A stretch of DNA of 64,000 nt from Ignavibacteriota bacterium. Its GTDB lineage: Bacteria > Bacteroidota > Ignavibacteria > SZUA-365. The position numbers were made by a program, and so were the translations under genes. The stretch is from positions 62,001-126,000 of the forward strand of contig JACRFB010000059.1 in the NCBI GenBank assembly GCA_016218045.1. Reading direction: 5' to 3'. Below are positions 46,777 to 56,443 of the stretch, piece by piece. The first letter of the stretch is position 1. Every line of letters begins with the position of its first letter. The notes beneath the pieces were generated by a model that saw only the letters and a list, made by a program, of their open reading frames with translations, made no database searches and was not told the DNA's origin.

Positions 46777-47658
46777 TTACTCCGAAACTTCGTCGCCGGA
46801 CAACTGTATCGCGACACCAAACGCGTGAGTGCCGCCGAGTTCGGGATGCGCAACAAACGCATAGTCGGCACTGATGCCCGCCCAGCGGAAACCGGCGCCC
46901 GCGGAAAATGTTGCGGGAGCGGTCTGCGCGCCCACACGCAGCGCAAGCAGGGGATGCGGCCGCAGTTCAACACCGGCCCGCACATCCACCACGTGCAGTA
47001 CATCCTTGAACACCGCGCAATGCACCGTCGCATCCTCTCCCATAGCGCCTTCGACGCCCAGCAGCAGCGCGAGCGGCGGACGCTCGCGACCGCCGGCATA
47101 CCGCGTTCCGCCCGCGTTCTGCACCGCCGCAGTCACACAAATTTTTTCACCGACACGCCACACCGCACCCGCATCCACCGCAAACGCGGCATCGCTGCCA
47201 TACCGTGCGATGCCCAGATGCTCGTATCGCAGCGCGATTCCACAGCGGAAAGCAGGTCCGAGATCGTGCGCAACGCCACAGACGAGCTGTGTTTCGCGGT
47301 ACAACGCGCCGCCGCTCGTCTCGATCAGCACACCTGTGCCGATGGATGAATATGATTCGGACCACACTGCGGCATAGCCCCCCAATTCCGGCAGACCGAA
47401 GCGCGACGGCAGAGCCATCACACCCCCTCCTCTGCCAGCCAATCCTGCACACGCGGGATTCATGTTCAAACTCCACGGATCCCACCGCGATGCCGGACCG
47501 GCCGAACCGAGCGATAACACCCGCGCCCCTGCGAGGCGCCGTTCGAAGCCCGCGAAGGCCGTGAGATGCAGGATCATGATCCCCGAAAGGACCAGAAAAA
47601 GGAATGCCTTGCCGCAGGTCCGCCTTTTACCTATTTTTTCGCACTTGTTCCGTCCCAT
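46777..47658 (-). CDS. PorV/PorQ-like outer membrane beta-barrel protein
   Basis: 293 aa with signal peptide KAFLFLVLSGIMILHLTAFA. The mature start (GARVLSLGSAGPASRWDPWSLNMNPACAGLAG) matches the PorV/UPF0164 pattern of an N-terminal G-A followed by W/NPA. The rest alternates amphipathic beta-strands. PorV shuttles T9SS cargo to the cell-surface attachment machinery; PorQ is a close relative. GAGGG precedes the start. Its start is only 15 bases from the divergent DUF4835 gene. Confidence 0.72.
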   Translation of the reverse strand: MGRNKCEKIGKRRTCGKAFLFLVLSGIMILHLTAFAGFERRLAGARVLSLGSAGPASRWDPWSLNMNPACAGLAGRGGGVMALPSRFGLPELGGYAAVWSESYSSIGTGVLIETSGGALYRETQLVCGVAHDLGPAFRCGIALRYEHLGIARYGSDAAFAVDAGAVWRVGEKICVTAAVQNAGGTRYAGGRERPPLALLLGVEGAMGEDATVHCAVFKDVLHVVDVRAGVELRPHPLLALRVGAQTAPATFSAGAGFRWAGISADYAFVAHPELGGTHAFGVAIQLSGDEVSE

Positions 47659-47673
47659 TTCTCCCTCGTGATA

Positions 47674-48576
47674 ATGCGTACACTCACACTCCTTGTACTC
47701 CTCGGCCTCGCATTTTGTTCCCGACTCGCGGCGCAGGAAATAGAAATGTCGGTAGAAATGGGCACGGAGAACCTCACGCCCTCGCAGCGCGAGTACATCG
47801 CCGAGCTCCGCGACAAGCTCATGGCGTACGTCAACGAGCGGCGGTGGACCGACGTCGATTTCCGCGGGGACCGTATACCCGTGCAGTTGACGCTGAAGTT
47901 TCTTACGGGTTCCGACGGCGGCGAGTTCAGCGCGCAGGCAGTAATCGTGAGCCAGCGCCGCACGTGGCAGGAAGGCCGTCCAACCAACAATACCAGTCTG
48001 CTGCTTCGTGTGATGGACACAAAATGGACCTTCACCTTCTTCAAGGGGCAGCCGCTGTACTACGATGAATTTCAGTTCGACGAGCTGCGCAGTTTCGTTG
48101 ACTTTTACATGTACCTGATCCTCGGCCTCGATTTCGACAGCTACGAGCTGATGCAGGGCACGCCGTATTACCAGAAGGCCGCGAGCATAGCCCAGCGCTC
48201 CCAGTCGAGCACACGGGCCGTCGAGTGGCAGGGCAGTTCGAATCAGTACAGCCGCATGAATTTCCTGGGAGAGATACAGAACGCCCTGTACGAGAATTTC
48301 CGCAGCGCCCTGTACTGGTATTACTACGAGGGACTCGATTTCCTCGGCACGGAAAAAGCGGACGCACAGAAGGGCATCGCAAAGGCACTCGACGGAATCG
48401 CCGATGTGCTTGCACGCACCAACGTACGCTCGCTGATACTGACCATGTGGCTCGAATCCAAAGCGCCGGATTTTTGCACCGTTCTTGACGGGTATCCCGA
48501 CCGGAAGTCGCTCATGAACGTGCTCATGCAGGCCGATCCCGCCCGCGCTGAAGTGTACCGGCGCTGCTCGTTTTAA
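47674..48576 (+). CDS. DUF4835 (PorD-like) exported protein
   Basis: 300 aa from ATG 47674, which gives a signal peptide (LLVLLGLAFCSRLAAQE). The start EMSVEMGTENLTPSQREYIAELRDKLMAYVNERRWTDVDF and the later FDELRSFVDFYMYLILGLDFDSYE match the DUF4835 family of FCB bacteria, which has been linked to type IX secretion as PorD. Function in T9SS is not firmly established, so treat the symbol cautiously. Divergent from the PorV-like gene with 15 bases between starts. Confidence 0.75.
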   Translation: MRTLTLLVLLGLAFCSRLAAQEIEMSVEMGTENLTPSQREYIAELRDKLMAYVNERRWTDVDFRGDRIPVQLTLKFLTGSDGGEFSAQAVIVSQRRTWQEGRPTNNTSLLLRVMDTKWTFTFFKGQPLYYDEFQFDELRSFVDFYMYLILGLDFDSYELMQGTPYYQKAASIAQRSQSSTRAVEWQGSSNQYSRMNFLGEIQNALYENFRSALYWYYYEGLDFLGTEKADAQKGIAKALDGIADVLARTNVRSLILTMWLESKAPDFCTVLDGYPDRKSLMNVLMQADPARAEVYRRCSF

Positions 48577-48612
48577 CCTGTCAACAACACAGATCGTGCA
48601 GCGGAAAACGAA

Positions 48613-48648
48613 ACGGGCCGCGGGTTGTTGATGGTTCCCGCAGCCCGT
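48613..48648. terminator. Hairpin between convergent genes
   Basis: ACGGGC-GCGGG pairs with CCCGC-GCCCGT (one opposed mismatch) around a 12-base loop. On the minus strand it is followed by TTTCGTTTTCC, so it best fits termination of the 49176-48697 gene, and it may also stop the PorD transcript. Confidence 0.7.
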
Positions 48649-48696
48649 CCGTAACGGTCTGTTCCCCTGTCCCGCAGTGCGGGATGGCGCGATGTG

Positions 48697-49176
48697 TTAC
48701 CGCGATACACCCTTGCTCTGTGCTATCGGCGGCAGACCTTCCGTGTTGGACGGCGAAGTCATCGGGAGAATGCCCGAGTAATTCGTCCAGGCGGCGGAGG
48801 TGTTCTTCACACCGGCAACACGCACGGTGGAGCCGAGTCCGTCGCGCGTATTGGTTGCCGCGACGAGAATGGCCTGCGGGGGCAGATTCACAGAAATCGA
48901 TTTTTTCTCGGAGATGGCATAGCCACATTGGATCGCGCGGCTATGCTCGGAGGTGATGATGAAGTAGTGCTTGCCGGTGGTTCCCTCAACCCGTGCAACG
49001 ATCGTTTCCAGTTGCTTGTCCGTAAGATCGAAGTCGCGCGCACTGTTGTCAAATACAACAGTCACAGCCGAGGTGCCCAAATTTAGAACACGTCCGGCAG
49101 GCGAGGGATCCCCATACGACGCAAAAGCCGACAAGGTCAGCGTCAGTAGAAGTGCGGGAATCATGAGGTTTTTCAT
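48697..49176 (-). CDS. Small exported protein of unknown function
   Basis: 159 aa from ATG 49176, giving a signal peptide (IPALLLTLTLSAFASYG). The mature part is beta-rich (GRVLNLGTSAVTVVFDNSARDFDLTDKQLETIV, YFIITSEHSRAIQCGYAISEK, AILVAATNTRDGLGSTVRVAGV). It has one Cys. No family recognised. It faces murA across a shared gap of 337 bases that holds the murA promoter. Confidence 0.6.
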   Translation of the reverse strand: MKNLMIPALLLTLTLSAFASYGDPSPAGRVLNLGTSAVTVVFDNSARDFDLTDKQLETIVARVEGTTGKHYFIITSEHSRAIQCGYAISEKKSISVNLPPQAILVAATNTRDGLGSTVRVAGVKNTSAAWTNYSGILPMTSPSNTEGLPPIAQSKGVSR

Positions 49177-49513
49177 ATATAGTCCTGTGGGTTGCTCTTC
49201 ATTTTTCACCGGGTTTCGGTTTTCTCCCCGGGATCCTTCACACAGTTATTCAATTCGTGTGCCATCGATTTCACGTTGCTGCATCCCTGCGCCGTGTCTA
49301 GGAACTTTCGTTATTTTTGACTCATTCAGAGAATAGTTGGGTACACATGGAAACGCGAAATGCGGCTATTTTTGCAAAGAAAGTACTGCATTCTGCAAGA
49401 ACGTACACCGCGGAGAAGGAGAGAAACTCCACCCGGCCTGATGCGTGCCTTGAGTCGAATACGCTTATCCGAGTACATTTCGAAGATCGACGTCTAGAAT
49501 AACGCGAGAGCAC
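49177..49513. other. 337-base gap before murA
   Basis: Divergent space between the small exported protein and murA. It holds a murA -7-like box at 49312-49319. An open frame of 51 codons (ATG 49347 to 49502, METRNAAIFAKK...) ends 11 bases before murA. It resembles no family I know and is AT-rich relative to neighbours; it could be a leader peptide or noise. Nothing else is evident. Confidence 0.4.
49312..49319 (+). promoter_or_regulatory. Candidate murA -7 box
   Basis: TATTTTTG is an exact match to TAnnTTTG. No clear TTG lies at the usual distance. It implies a leader of about 190 bases. Confidence 0.45.
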
Positions 49514-50776
49514 ATGGACAAGTTCATCATCCGCGGCGGAAACCGTTTGAACGGGACCGTCAGCATTTCCGGGGCGAAAAACGCATCCCTCGCCCTCATG
49601 CCCGCAGCGCTTCTGAGCGGCGGCGTCTGCCGTTTCGAAAACACGCCGCGGCTGCGTGACATATCGACCATGTCGATACTGCTCGAGCAGCTTGGCGTGA
49701 CTGTCCGGCATCCGGGCACACTGCTGGAGCTGGATGCCGGCAACGTGACCCACTTCGAGGCGCCCTACGAGCTGGTAAAAAAGATGCGTGCATCCTTTTA
49801 TGTGCTCGGCCCGCTGCTCGGCCGTTTCGGCTACGCAAAAGTCTCGTACCCCGGCGGGTGTGCCTGGGGACCTCGCCCGGTGGATCTGCACATCAAGGCG
49901 ATGCAGCGGCTCGGCGCGCACATTGAACTCGAACAGGGCTATGTCATAGCACGGGCCGACCGGCTCACGGGCGCCAGCATCTCGTTCGACATCTCGAGTG
50001 TCGGTGCCACGGGCAACACGCTCATGGCTGCCGTGCTCGCCAAGGGTGGCACGGTGATCAGCAACGCGGCAGTCGAACCCGAGATCACACAGCTCGCGCA
50101 GTTTCTCGTGCGCATGGGCGCGCGTATCGACGGCATCGGCACGAATCATCTCGAGATCGAGGGCGTCGACGAATTACATCCGGCGGATGACAGGAACATA
50201 CCCGACCGCATCGAAGCCGGCACCTTCCTCGTCGCCGCCGCCGCCGCGGGCGGAGAGGTGACGCTGACCAACGTCGACGCCACACATCTCGAGGCGGTGA
50301 CCGACAAGCTGCGCGAGACGGGAAACACGCTCGACATCGCCCGCGACCGCATCACCATCCGCAGCGACGGCGCGCCGAAACCGATCAATGTCTCGACGGC
50401 GATCTATCCCGGTTTCCCCACCGACATGCAGGCGCAGTGGCTCACGCTGATGACCATCGCGTCGGGATCCTCGATGGTCACCGACACAATCTACCACGAC
50501 CGATTCAGTCATGTGGCGGAGTTGCAGCGCCTGGGCGCATCGATCGATGTGTCGGGCAACGCCTGCCACGTACACGGTGCCGCCCACCTGACAGGCGCTA
50601 AGGTGATGTCGACCGATCTGCGCGCGAGCGCCTCGCTCATCATCGCCGGACTCGTGGCGCGCGGGCAGACCGAGGTGCTGCGCGTGTACCACATCGACCG
50701 CGGGTATGAATCCATCGAATTAAAGCTGCGCGACATCGGCGCCGACATACAGCGCATCGACAGCGAGGAATACTAG
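49514..50776 (+). CDS. murA: UDP-N-acetylglucosamine 1-carboxyvinyltransferase
   Basis: A 420-aa enzyme for the first committed step of peptidoglycan synthesis (enolpyruvyl transfer from PEP). The N-terminus has the family lysine in GGNRLNGTVSISGAKNASLAL. The catalytic and fosfomycin-binding Cys is present as C116 in YPGGCAWGPRPVDLHI. Six inside-out alpha/beta repeats are plausible from the length. The next two genes follow within 2 bases and by overlap, so murA heads a transcript with two exported-protein genes. Confidence 0.97.
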   Translation: MDKFIIRGGNRLNGTVSISGAKNASLALMPAALLSGGVCRFENTPRLRDISTMSILLEQLGVTVRHPGTLLELDAGNVTHFEAPYELVKKMRASFYVLGPLLGRFGYAKVSYPGGCAWGPRPVDLHIKAMQRLGAHIELEQGYVIARADRLTGASISFDISSVGATGNTLMAAVLAKGGTVISNAAVEPEITQLAQFLVRMGARIDGIGTNHLEIEGVDELHPADDRNIPDRIEAGTFLVAAAAAGGEVTLTNVDATHLEAVTDKLRETGNTLDIARDRITIRSDGAPKPINVSTAIYPGFPTDMQAQWLTLMTIASGSSMVTDTIYHDRFSHVAELQRLGASIDVSGNACHVHGAAHLTGAKVMSTDLRASASLIIAGLVARGQTEVLRVYHIDRGYESIELKLRDIGADIQRIDSEEY

Positions 50777-50777
50777 C

Positions 50778-51803
50778 ATGACCTTTCCTTCCCGAACGCT
50801 GCGGATTGCCGCCGTCCTCCGCACCTCACTGCTGACCCTTGTCCTGCTGCTGGCCGCACACGCGGCGGCGCGGACTCAGGAAACACAGCCGCGTTTATAC
50901 GTCTGCATGTACACCGCTCCTGTGCCGGGCGCACTAAAAAACATGCACCCGGTGTATCCCGGTGCCGCCCTCAGCACCGACACCGGCACAAGCTGGCACG
51001 CTCTCGGGTGGAATAACAACCGCTGCGTGGACGCGGCGAATCCCGCGAACGATCCCGGCACCGTGTATCTGGCGGGCGACAACGGGCTGCTCGTGTCGCG
51101 CGACGGTGGGACAACCTGGAAGCAGGCCACCGATTGGCGCATCCCCACAGTGAACCGCATTGTACTCATCGACGACTCGGTCTTCATTACCACACCGATG
51201 GGTGTCTATCTCTCCACCGACAAGGCGGCATCGTGGATGCCGCGGTCGTACGGACTCCGTCCGGCGGATGGGACGTACGCCAGCGATATGCTTCCCTCTC
51301 CCGGAGATTTTCTTCTCGCCACGAATGAAGGATTGTACCGAAGCAGCGACAGGGGCTTGATGTGGAAGCGCGGCCCATTGCAGGGAACACCGCTCGAGCG
51401 CCTTCTCCGTCACCCTGTTTCGAGAGATCTGCTAACCGCCTGGGGCCCGACAGGACTGTGGCGCAGCGAGGACGGGGGTCTGACATGGACAAAGCTGACA
51501 CCGGGAGATCAGGTCCTGCGTGTGCAGGCCGCGGCTTTCGATCCGTCCCAACCGCGGCGTCTTCTAATCGGAACCGCCGGCCAGGGCATCATGGCATCAA
51601 AAGACGGCGGGGCAACGTGGATGCTTTCGAGCGCCGGGCTGACGAATCTGAACATCACGTCACTTGTCTTCCATCCGACCATCCCAAGCATCGTGTATGC
51701 GGGCACGGACAACGGCACCTTCGTTTCGCATGACGGAGGCGCCGTGTGGACACCCTTCTCGATACGTCTCGGCTACGTCTCAGCAATTCGGGTGCAACCA
51801 TGA
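50778..51803 (+). CDS. Exported BNR/Asp-box repeat protein
   Basis: 341 aa with a signal peptide (LRTSLLTLVLLLAAHAAARTQ). The mature part is a beta-propeller with Asp-box motifs such as STDTGTSW, SRDGGTTW, SSDRGLMW, SEDGGLTW, SKDGGATW and SHDGGAVW, about six blades. Such propellers occur in sialidases and Vps10-like proteins, but sialidase catalytic residues are not evident. There is no T9SS sorting domain, so it probably stays in the periplasm or is a part of a complex. It starts 1 base after the murA stop and its own stop overlaps the next start (ATGA). Confidence 0.82.
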   Translation: MTFPSRTLRIAAVLRTSLLTLVLLLAAHAAARTQETQPRLYVCMYTAPVPGALKNMHPVYPGAALSTDTGTSWHALGWNNNRCVDAANPANDPGTVYLAGDNGLLVSRDGGTTWKQATDWRIPTVNRIVLIDDSVFITTPMGVYLSTDKAASWMPRSYGLRPADGTYASDMLPSPGDFLLATNEGLYRSSDRGLMWKRGPLQGTPLERLLRHPVSRDLLTAWGPTGLWRSEDGGLTWTKLTPGDQVLRVQAAAFDPSQPRRLLIGTAGQGIMASKDGGATWMLSSAGLTNLNITSLVFHPTIPSIVYAGTDNGTFVSHDGGAVWTPFSIRLGYVSAIRVQP

Positions 51804-53569
51804 AGAAGAACCTCGTCCGCCGCGTCTCTGTCACACACGGATGCGCAGCCCTGCTGTTCATCCTTCTCAGCAGCGGCACGACATGGGCACAGCCCAGCAT
51901 CGCCGCGCGTATCGACAGCATCAGAACATTTTTCACGACCGAGCCCGTCGCGGTCGACCTCTTCGGCGCGCTCGAGCGGGCGCGACGCGAGGAAATGCGG
52001 GCCGACGGCCTGCAGAGAATCGCGTCGCACTTCCGCGCCGCTTCCAACAACGTTGTCGAGAGGTACCGGTTGACGGCGGCCTATCTTTTTACACGGGACT
52101 ATCTACCCGACAGCACCGAGGCGATATTCCGCGCGATGTGGCGCGATGTCCCGATGGATCCGCCCGCATCGGAACACGAACGCATCTGCGGCGCCACCGC
52201 CCTCCTGCTCGCGTGTGATGCGCTCGGACTCGAGCAGAAATACTACAATGGCAAAAGCATCCCCGAGAACCGCGAGGAGTCGATGTCGTTGATCGGCGAC
52301 TGGATGGATGCCGCGGTGAAGGAGGGCCAGCAGGAATTTGACTCGCCCACATATGGCCCGCTGCTCTTCACAGCCATGCTGCTCAACGAGCAGTTCGCGG
52401 CCGACAAGGCCTTCGCGAAACGCGCGGGCGCGATGGCCTCGTGGCTGTTCGCGGACTATTTCCACGAGTATCTCGGCGGACAGTTCGGCGGCGCCCATGC
52501 GCGCGAAGAGATGAACTCGGCCATGCAGCCGATGATCTCGGAACTCGCGGCGCTGGCCTGGTTCTACGTCGGCGACGGCGCGCAGATATACGCGCGTGAG
52601 CAATATCTCGCCACCCTTTTCACCTACCGGCCGCATCCCACGCTGCTGCGCCTGGCCACGTCGCGAGAGAAGCCGTACGAGGTGTGGGAATGGAAACGCA
52701 GTGCAGACCGGCTGCGCGGCGATACGGCGCGGGTGCGTCTCGCGCCGAAGTACACGTACATGGATCCGCTCTACGTGATGGGTCACGTGCGCGGCGGCCT
52801 TCTGCAGCCGCGCGAACAGCGCACATGGAGCCTGCTGTGGAGCAGCGATTCCCCGCAGAACACCCTGTTCACCATGCAGCCCTATTCCGAAGCCGCGTCG
52901 CTCACATCGTTCACGGCGCACAGTCCTGAACTCGTCCTGCGTGAAAACGCAAAAGTGGATCCATACTTCGGGACGATCACCAAGACCGTGGGCGGTTCAC
53001 CGTACGAGGATGTGTTCCAGTACAAGAGCACCCTTATCGCTCTGTACGACATTCCCGAGATCAAGCGGTATCAGGCGCTTGTCGGATTTTTCCCCGCCGA
53101 TGTGCGCGCCTTTGACGTGGACAGCACGGCGACGGGCTGGATCACCATCGACGCGGGCGACGTGTACATCGGCTACTACCCGCTTGCTCCGTACACGCTC
53201 AGACCGGAGCCAATGGGCCGGCGCCTTTTCTCGCGTGCGGGCCGGAACGGTGCCATCGTGCAGGTCGTGGGCAGGGGCGCGCTCGGGTCGTACGACGATT
53301 TCCGCCGCCGCCTCCTGCGCACAAAACCCGACACGTCGGCGTTCACATCCGACGGTGTGATCCGGTACCAGAACGTATTCCGCGACCGGCTCGAGTGTAC
53401 GTTCGGGGGCACGTTGCGCGTAAACGGGTCGCCCTATGTTTCGGATCCATCACTCCTTTTTTCGAGCCCTCTGCTCGAATCACGCAGGGGCAGCGGACGC
53501 ATGGTTGTCCGCGGAGGCGCGCGTCCGCTGGTCATCGAACCCCTCAACGCGCTGGTCCGCGAAGAATGA
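51800..53569 (+). CDS. Large exported protein of unknown function
   Basis: 589 aa from ATG 51800, which overlaps the upstream stop. A signal peptide (LLFILLSSGTTWAQ) is followed by about 320 residues rich in Trp/Ala/Glu helices (ATALLLACDALGLEQKYY, GPLLFTAMLLNEQFAADKAF, AMASWLFADYFHEYLGGQFGG), the look of an alpha/alpha toroid, then a beta-rich C-terminus of about 200 residues (SLLWSSDSPQNTLFTMQPYSE). This two-part plan recalls polysaccharide lyases and heparinase-like enzymes, but I see no certain catalytic motif. Coupled to the BNR gene upstream. Function open. Confidence 0.6.
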   Translation: MKKNLVRRVSVTHGCAALLFILLSSGTTWAQPSIAARIDSIRTFFTTEPVAVDLFGALERARREEMRADGLQRIASHFRAASNNVVERYRLTAAYLFTRDYLPDSTEAIFRAMWRDVPMDPPASEHERICGATALLLACDALGLEQKYYNGKSIPENREESMSLIGDWMDAAVKEGQQEFDSPTYGPLLFTAMLLNEQFAADKAFAKRAGAMASWLFADYFHEYLGGQFGGAHAREEMNSAMQPMISELAALAWFYVGDGAQIYAREQYLATLFTYRPHPTLLRLATSREKPYEVWEWKRSADRLRGDTARVRLAPKYTYMDPLYVMGHVRGGLLQPREQRTWSLLWSSDSPQNTLFTMQPYSEAASLTSFTAHSPELVLRENAKVDPYFGTITKTVGGSPYEDVFQYKSTLIALYDIPEIKRYQALVGFFPADVRAFDVDSTATGWITIDAGDVYIGYYPLAPYTLRPEPMGRRLFSRAGRNGAIVQVVGRGALGSYDDFRRRLLRTKPDTSAFTSDGVIRYQNVFRDRLECTFGGTLRVNGSPYVSDPSLLFSSPLLESRRGSGRMVVRGGARPLVIEPLNALVREE

Positions 53570-53587
53570 CGCGCCGTGCTTTTTTCG

Positions 53588-53595
53588 TACATTAC
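53588..53595 (+). promoter_or_regulatory. Possible promoter -7 box of the large BNR gene
   Basis: TACATTAC preceded by TTTTTTCG, similar to the other CGTACxTT sites in this window. No -33 match. Weak. Confidence 0.3.
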
Positions 53596-53643
53596 AAAGA
53601 CGCGTGCAATCGGCGCGCATAATCGACACAATGAGGTTCTTCG

Positions 53644-56427
53644 ATGACGGTCCGCACATTCCCCGGCGTTCCCGCGCGCACGGCGCTCCCGATCCACGCC
53701 ACCTTCGCACTGCTGATTTGGACAGTCTGCGCTTCCTTTGCTCATGCGCAGGAGGCGCTGCCCGACTTCCGCAACACCGAGCAGGGCAACATCCTGTACA
53801 AAGACAACGAGCGCTGGATACGGGAACGTTTCGCCTGGTTCATGGCCTCGCGCACGTATCCGACAGGCCGCATCCCCGAGGGGGCGCGTGAAGCCGCCTG
53901 GCGGGAAACGCAGAGTTTGCCGGTGTACAATCCCCCCGCGGCCCTTGCGAAGGGTGCCGGAGCGGCGATGTGGACACAGGCCGGTCCCATCAACATCGGC
54001 GGGCGCGTCACCGGTGTCGCAATTCATCCGGCGGACCATAACATCGTGTATTTCACCGCCGCCGACGGCGGCGTATGGAAGAGCACCGACGGGGGCAGTT
54101 CCTTTATACCCGTCGCCGACAATCTGCCGACCATGGCGATGGGATCGATCGAGATTGATCCGTCCGATCCCAACACCGTGTACGTGGGGACGGGCGAAGC
54201 CAACGGCAGCGCCGATTCCTACGGGGGCGTCGGAGTGGCCAAATCGACCGACGCGGGCGCAACCTGGAACATGGTGAGCGGGAACTTCGCGCAGCACATC
54301 GGGAAGATCCGCGTGAACCGCGCAGAACGCAACATCGTCTATGCCGCCACGCGCCAGGGTCTCTTCCGCAGTGTCAATTCCGGCGTGTTATGGACAAAGG
54401 TGTACAGCGGCGTCACACACGACGTGGTACTGCATCCCACCAAACCCAACACCCTTTTTGCCGCGGTGCAGGGGGTGGGCGTCATCAGGAGTGTCGACAC
54501 CGGCGCCACATGGACGGAGTTGTCGATCGGTGTGGCCAAGGACAGCGTCGGTCGACTGGCGCTGGACCTCTGCTGGACACAGCCCGACATCATGTACTGT
54601 GTGATCGTGAACGGCCGCGGCACCAGCAATCTCAAGGCCATCGTGAAGAGCACCAATGGCGGCGACACCTGGGTGCGCACCAGCAGCGCCTCGACACCGA
54701 ACTTCTTTTCCACCTACGGCTGGTATCTCTGCGACATCGCGGTGCATCCCACAAATCCCAACCGCATCCTCAGCGGCGGCGTGGGACTGTACATGAGCAC
54801 TGACGGCGGCTTCACGTGGACGACCCGTTCGGGCATGCATGTGGATCAGCACGCGATCGAGTTCTCGATCTCGAATCCTGCCGTGATGTACCTCGGAAAC
54901 GACGGCGGCATCTACCGGTCCAACGACAACGGCACCACGTACACAAGTTTGAACGACGACCTGCCCATCACGCAGTTCTACGAGCTGGGAATCGGACTTC
55001 AGAATCCGAATCTCATGGGCGGCGGCACGCAGGACAACGGCTCGAAGCTCCGGCGCAAGGACCTGACCAACTGGGATCAGGCCACGGGCGGCGACGGCGG
55101 ATATTTTGTGATCGACTATTCCGATTCCAGTTACATGTGGGCCGAGTATCAGAACGGCTCGCACATGCGCACCACCAACGGCGGCACCAACTGGATCAGC
55201 GCCAATTCGGGAATCATCGGAAGCGGGCTGTGGGTCACGCCGGTCGCGATTCATCCCACAAATCCGCAGGTGCTGTACACCGCATCCACGAAGAAACTCT
55301 ACAAGACCACCAACCGCGGCGCGCAGTGGTTCCAGTTCCACGGTAATCTCGATTCGGCCTCGACCATCAACCACATCGCCCTGTCGCCGAAGAATCCCGA
55401 TCTCATCGTCGTGGGATACAGCAACGGCAAGGTATGGAAATCGCCCAATGCCGGCGGCACCTGGGTGAACATCTCGACGGGTCTGCCCTCGCGGACATGT
55501 GAGGACATCATCTTCGATCCCAACGACGTCAACACCTTTTACACCTGTTTCGGCGGATACGCCACCACCGGCATCTTCAAGACAGTGGACGCAGGCACAA
55601 CCTGGACGAGCATTTCCGGCAATCTGCCGTCGATACAGAAGAACTGCCTCGAGATCAATCCGAACAATCCCGCGATGTTGTACGTCGGGACCGATCTCGG
55701 TGTGTACGCGACCACCGACACGGGCAGGACCTGGGCGGTGCTCGGCAGCGGCATGCCGAAATGTGTCGTGGCCGATCTTGAACTGCATCCAAAAAGCGGC
55801 GTACTGCTGGCGGCGACACACGGCCGCAGCGTGTTCCAGTTGTCCGTCACGACGCCCGTCGAATTCACCTCCTTCAGCGCCGTGCAGGACGGACGCGTCG
55901 TGCGACTCGCCTGGCGCACATCCAGCGAGACGAACAATGCCGGCTACAGTGTGGAGCGGCTCGAGACACGCGGAGGCACCTGGGAGGAAATCGGGTTTGT
56001 CGCCGGCAAGGGGTCCTCGCCTTCGGTGAACCTGTATTCCTTCGTCGACGAGCGGCTTCCGGCGCTTGCTGAGACCCTCGTGTACCGCCTGCGCCAGCTC
56101 GACACCGACGGGAGCCACACGTACTCGCACGAAGTGCTGGTGACGCTTGCGCGCGCCGACGCCGCGGACTTCTCGATCTCGCCCAATTACCCGAATCCCT
56201 TCGTGCACACAACCACCGTGCATGTGACCCTGCCCGTCCTGACCGACACACGCGTGACCGTGACCGACGCGGCGGGCCGCGTCGTCGCCGTGCTGCACGA
56301 CGGGGCCCTGCGCGCGGGCGCACACGCCTTCACCCTCGACGCGCGCGCGCTTGAAAGCGGCGTGTACTTCTGCCGCGTCGAAGCGGGCGGCCGCCGCCTG
56401 GCACGCGCAATGACGCTTCTCAAATAA
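53644..56427 (+). CDS. Secreted BNR/VPS10-like repeat protein with T9SS sorting domain
   Basis: A 927-aa surface or secreted protein. A signal peptide (LPIHATFALLIWTVCASFAHAQ) is followed by a short N-terminal region, then a long Asp-box propeller region (STDGGSSF, STDAGATW, SVNSGVLW, STNGGDTW, STDGGFTW, TTNRGAQW, TTDTGRTW) typical of sortilin/BNR families, up to about residue 735. A linker domain (VEFTSFSAVQDGRVVRLAWRT) precedes a T9SS type A domain (ISPNYPNPFVHTTTVHV, DAAGRVVAVLHDG, GVYFCRVEAGG). The paired smaller BNR gene lies 1.8 kb upstream. Known relatives are glycosidases or adhesins; activity is not evident here. Confidence 0.9.
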   Translation: MTVRTFPGVPARTALPIHATFALLIWTVCASFAHAQEALPDFRNTEQGNILYKDNERWIRERFAWFMASRTYPTGRIPEGAREAAWRETQSLPVYNPPAALAKGAGAAMWTQAGPINIGGRVTGVAIHPADHNIVYFTAADGGVWKSTDGGSSFIPVADNLPTMAMGSIEIDPSDPNTVYVGTGEANGSADSYGGVGVAKSTDAGATWNMVSGNFAQHIGKIRVNRAERNIVYAATRQGLFRSVNSGVLWTKVYSGVTHDVVLHPTKPNTLFAAVQGVGVIRSVDTGATWTELSIGVAKDSVGRLALDLCWTQPDIMYCVIVNGRGTSNLKAIVKSTNGGDTWVRTSSASTPNFFSTYGWYLCDIAVHPTNPNRILSGGVGLYMSTDGGFTWTTRSGMHVDQHAIEFSISNPAVMYLGNDGGIYRSNDNGTTYTSLNDDLPITQFYELGIGLQNPNLMGGGTQDNGSKLRRKDLTNWDQATGGDGGYFVIDYSDSSYMWAEYQNGSHMRTTNGGTNWISANSGIIGSGLWVTPVAIHPTNPQVLYTASTKKLYKTTNRGAQWFQFHGNLDSASTINHIALSPKNPDLIVVGYSNGKVWKSPNAGGTWVNISTGLPSRTCEDIIFDPNDVNTFYTCFGGYATTGIFKTVDAGTTWTSISGNLPSIQKNCLEINPNNPAMLYVGTDLGVYATTDTGRTWAVLGSGMPKCVVADLELHPKSGVLLAATHGRSVFQLSVTTPVEFTSFSAVQDGRVVRLAWRTSSETNNAGYSVERLETRGGTWEEIGFVAGKGSSPSVNLYSFVDERLPALAETLVYRLRQLDTDGSHTYSHEVLVTLARADAADFSISPNYPNPFVHTTTVHVTLPVLTDTRVTVTDAAGRVVAVLHDGALRAGAHAFTLDARALESGVYFCRVEAGGRRLARAMTLLK

Positions 56428-56443
56428 CGACAAAAAGATCCGC

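Noticed and set aside
49347-49502. 51-codon gene before murA
   Set aside because: No family signature, no ribosome binding site and odd composition; kept only as a possible leader peptide in the gap entry.
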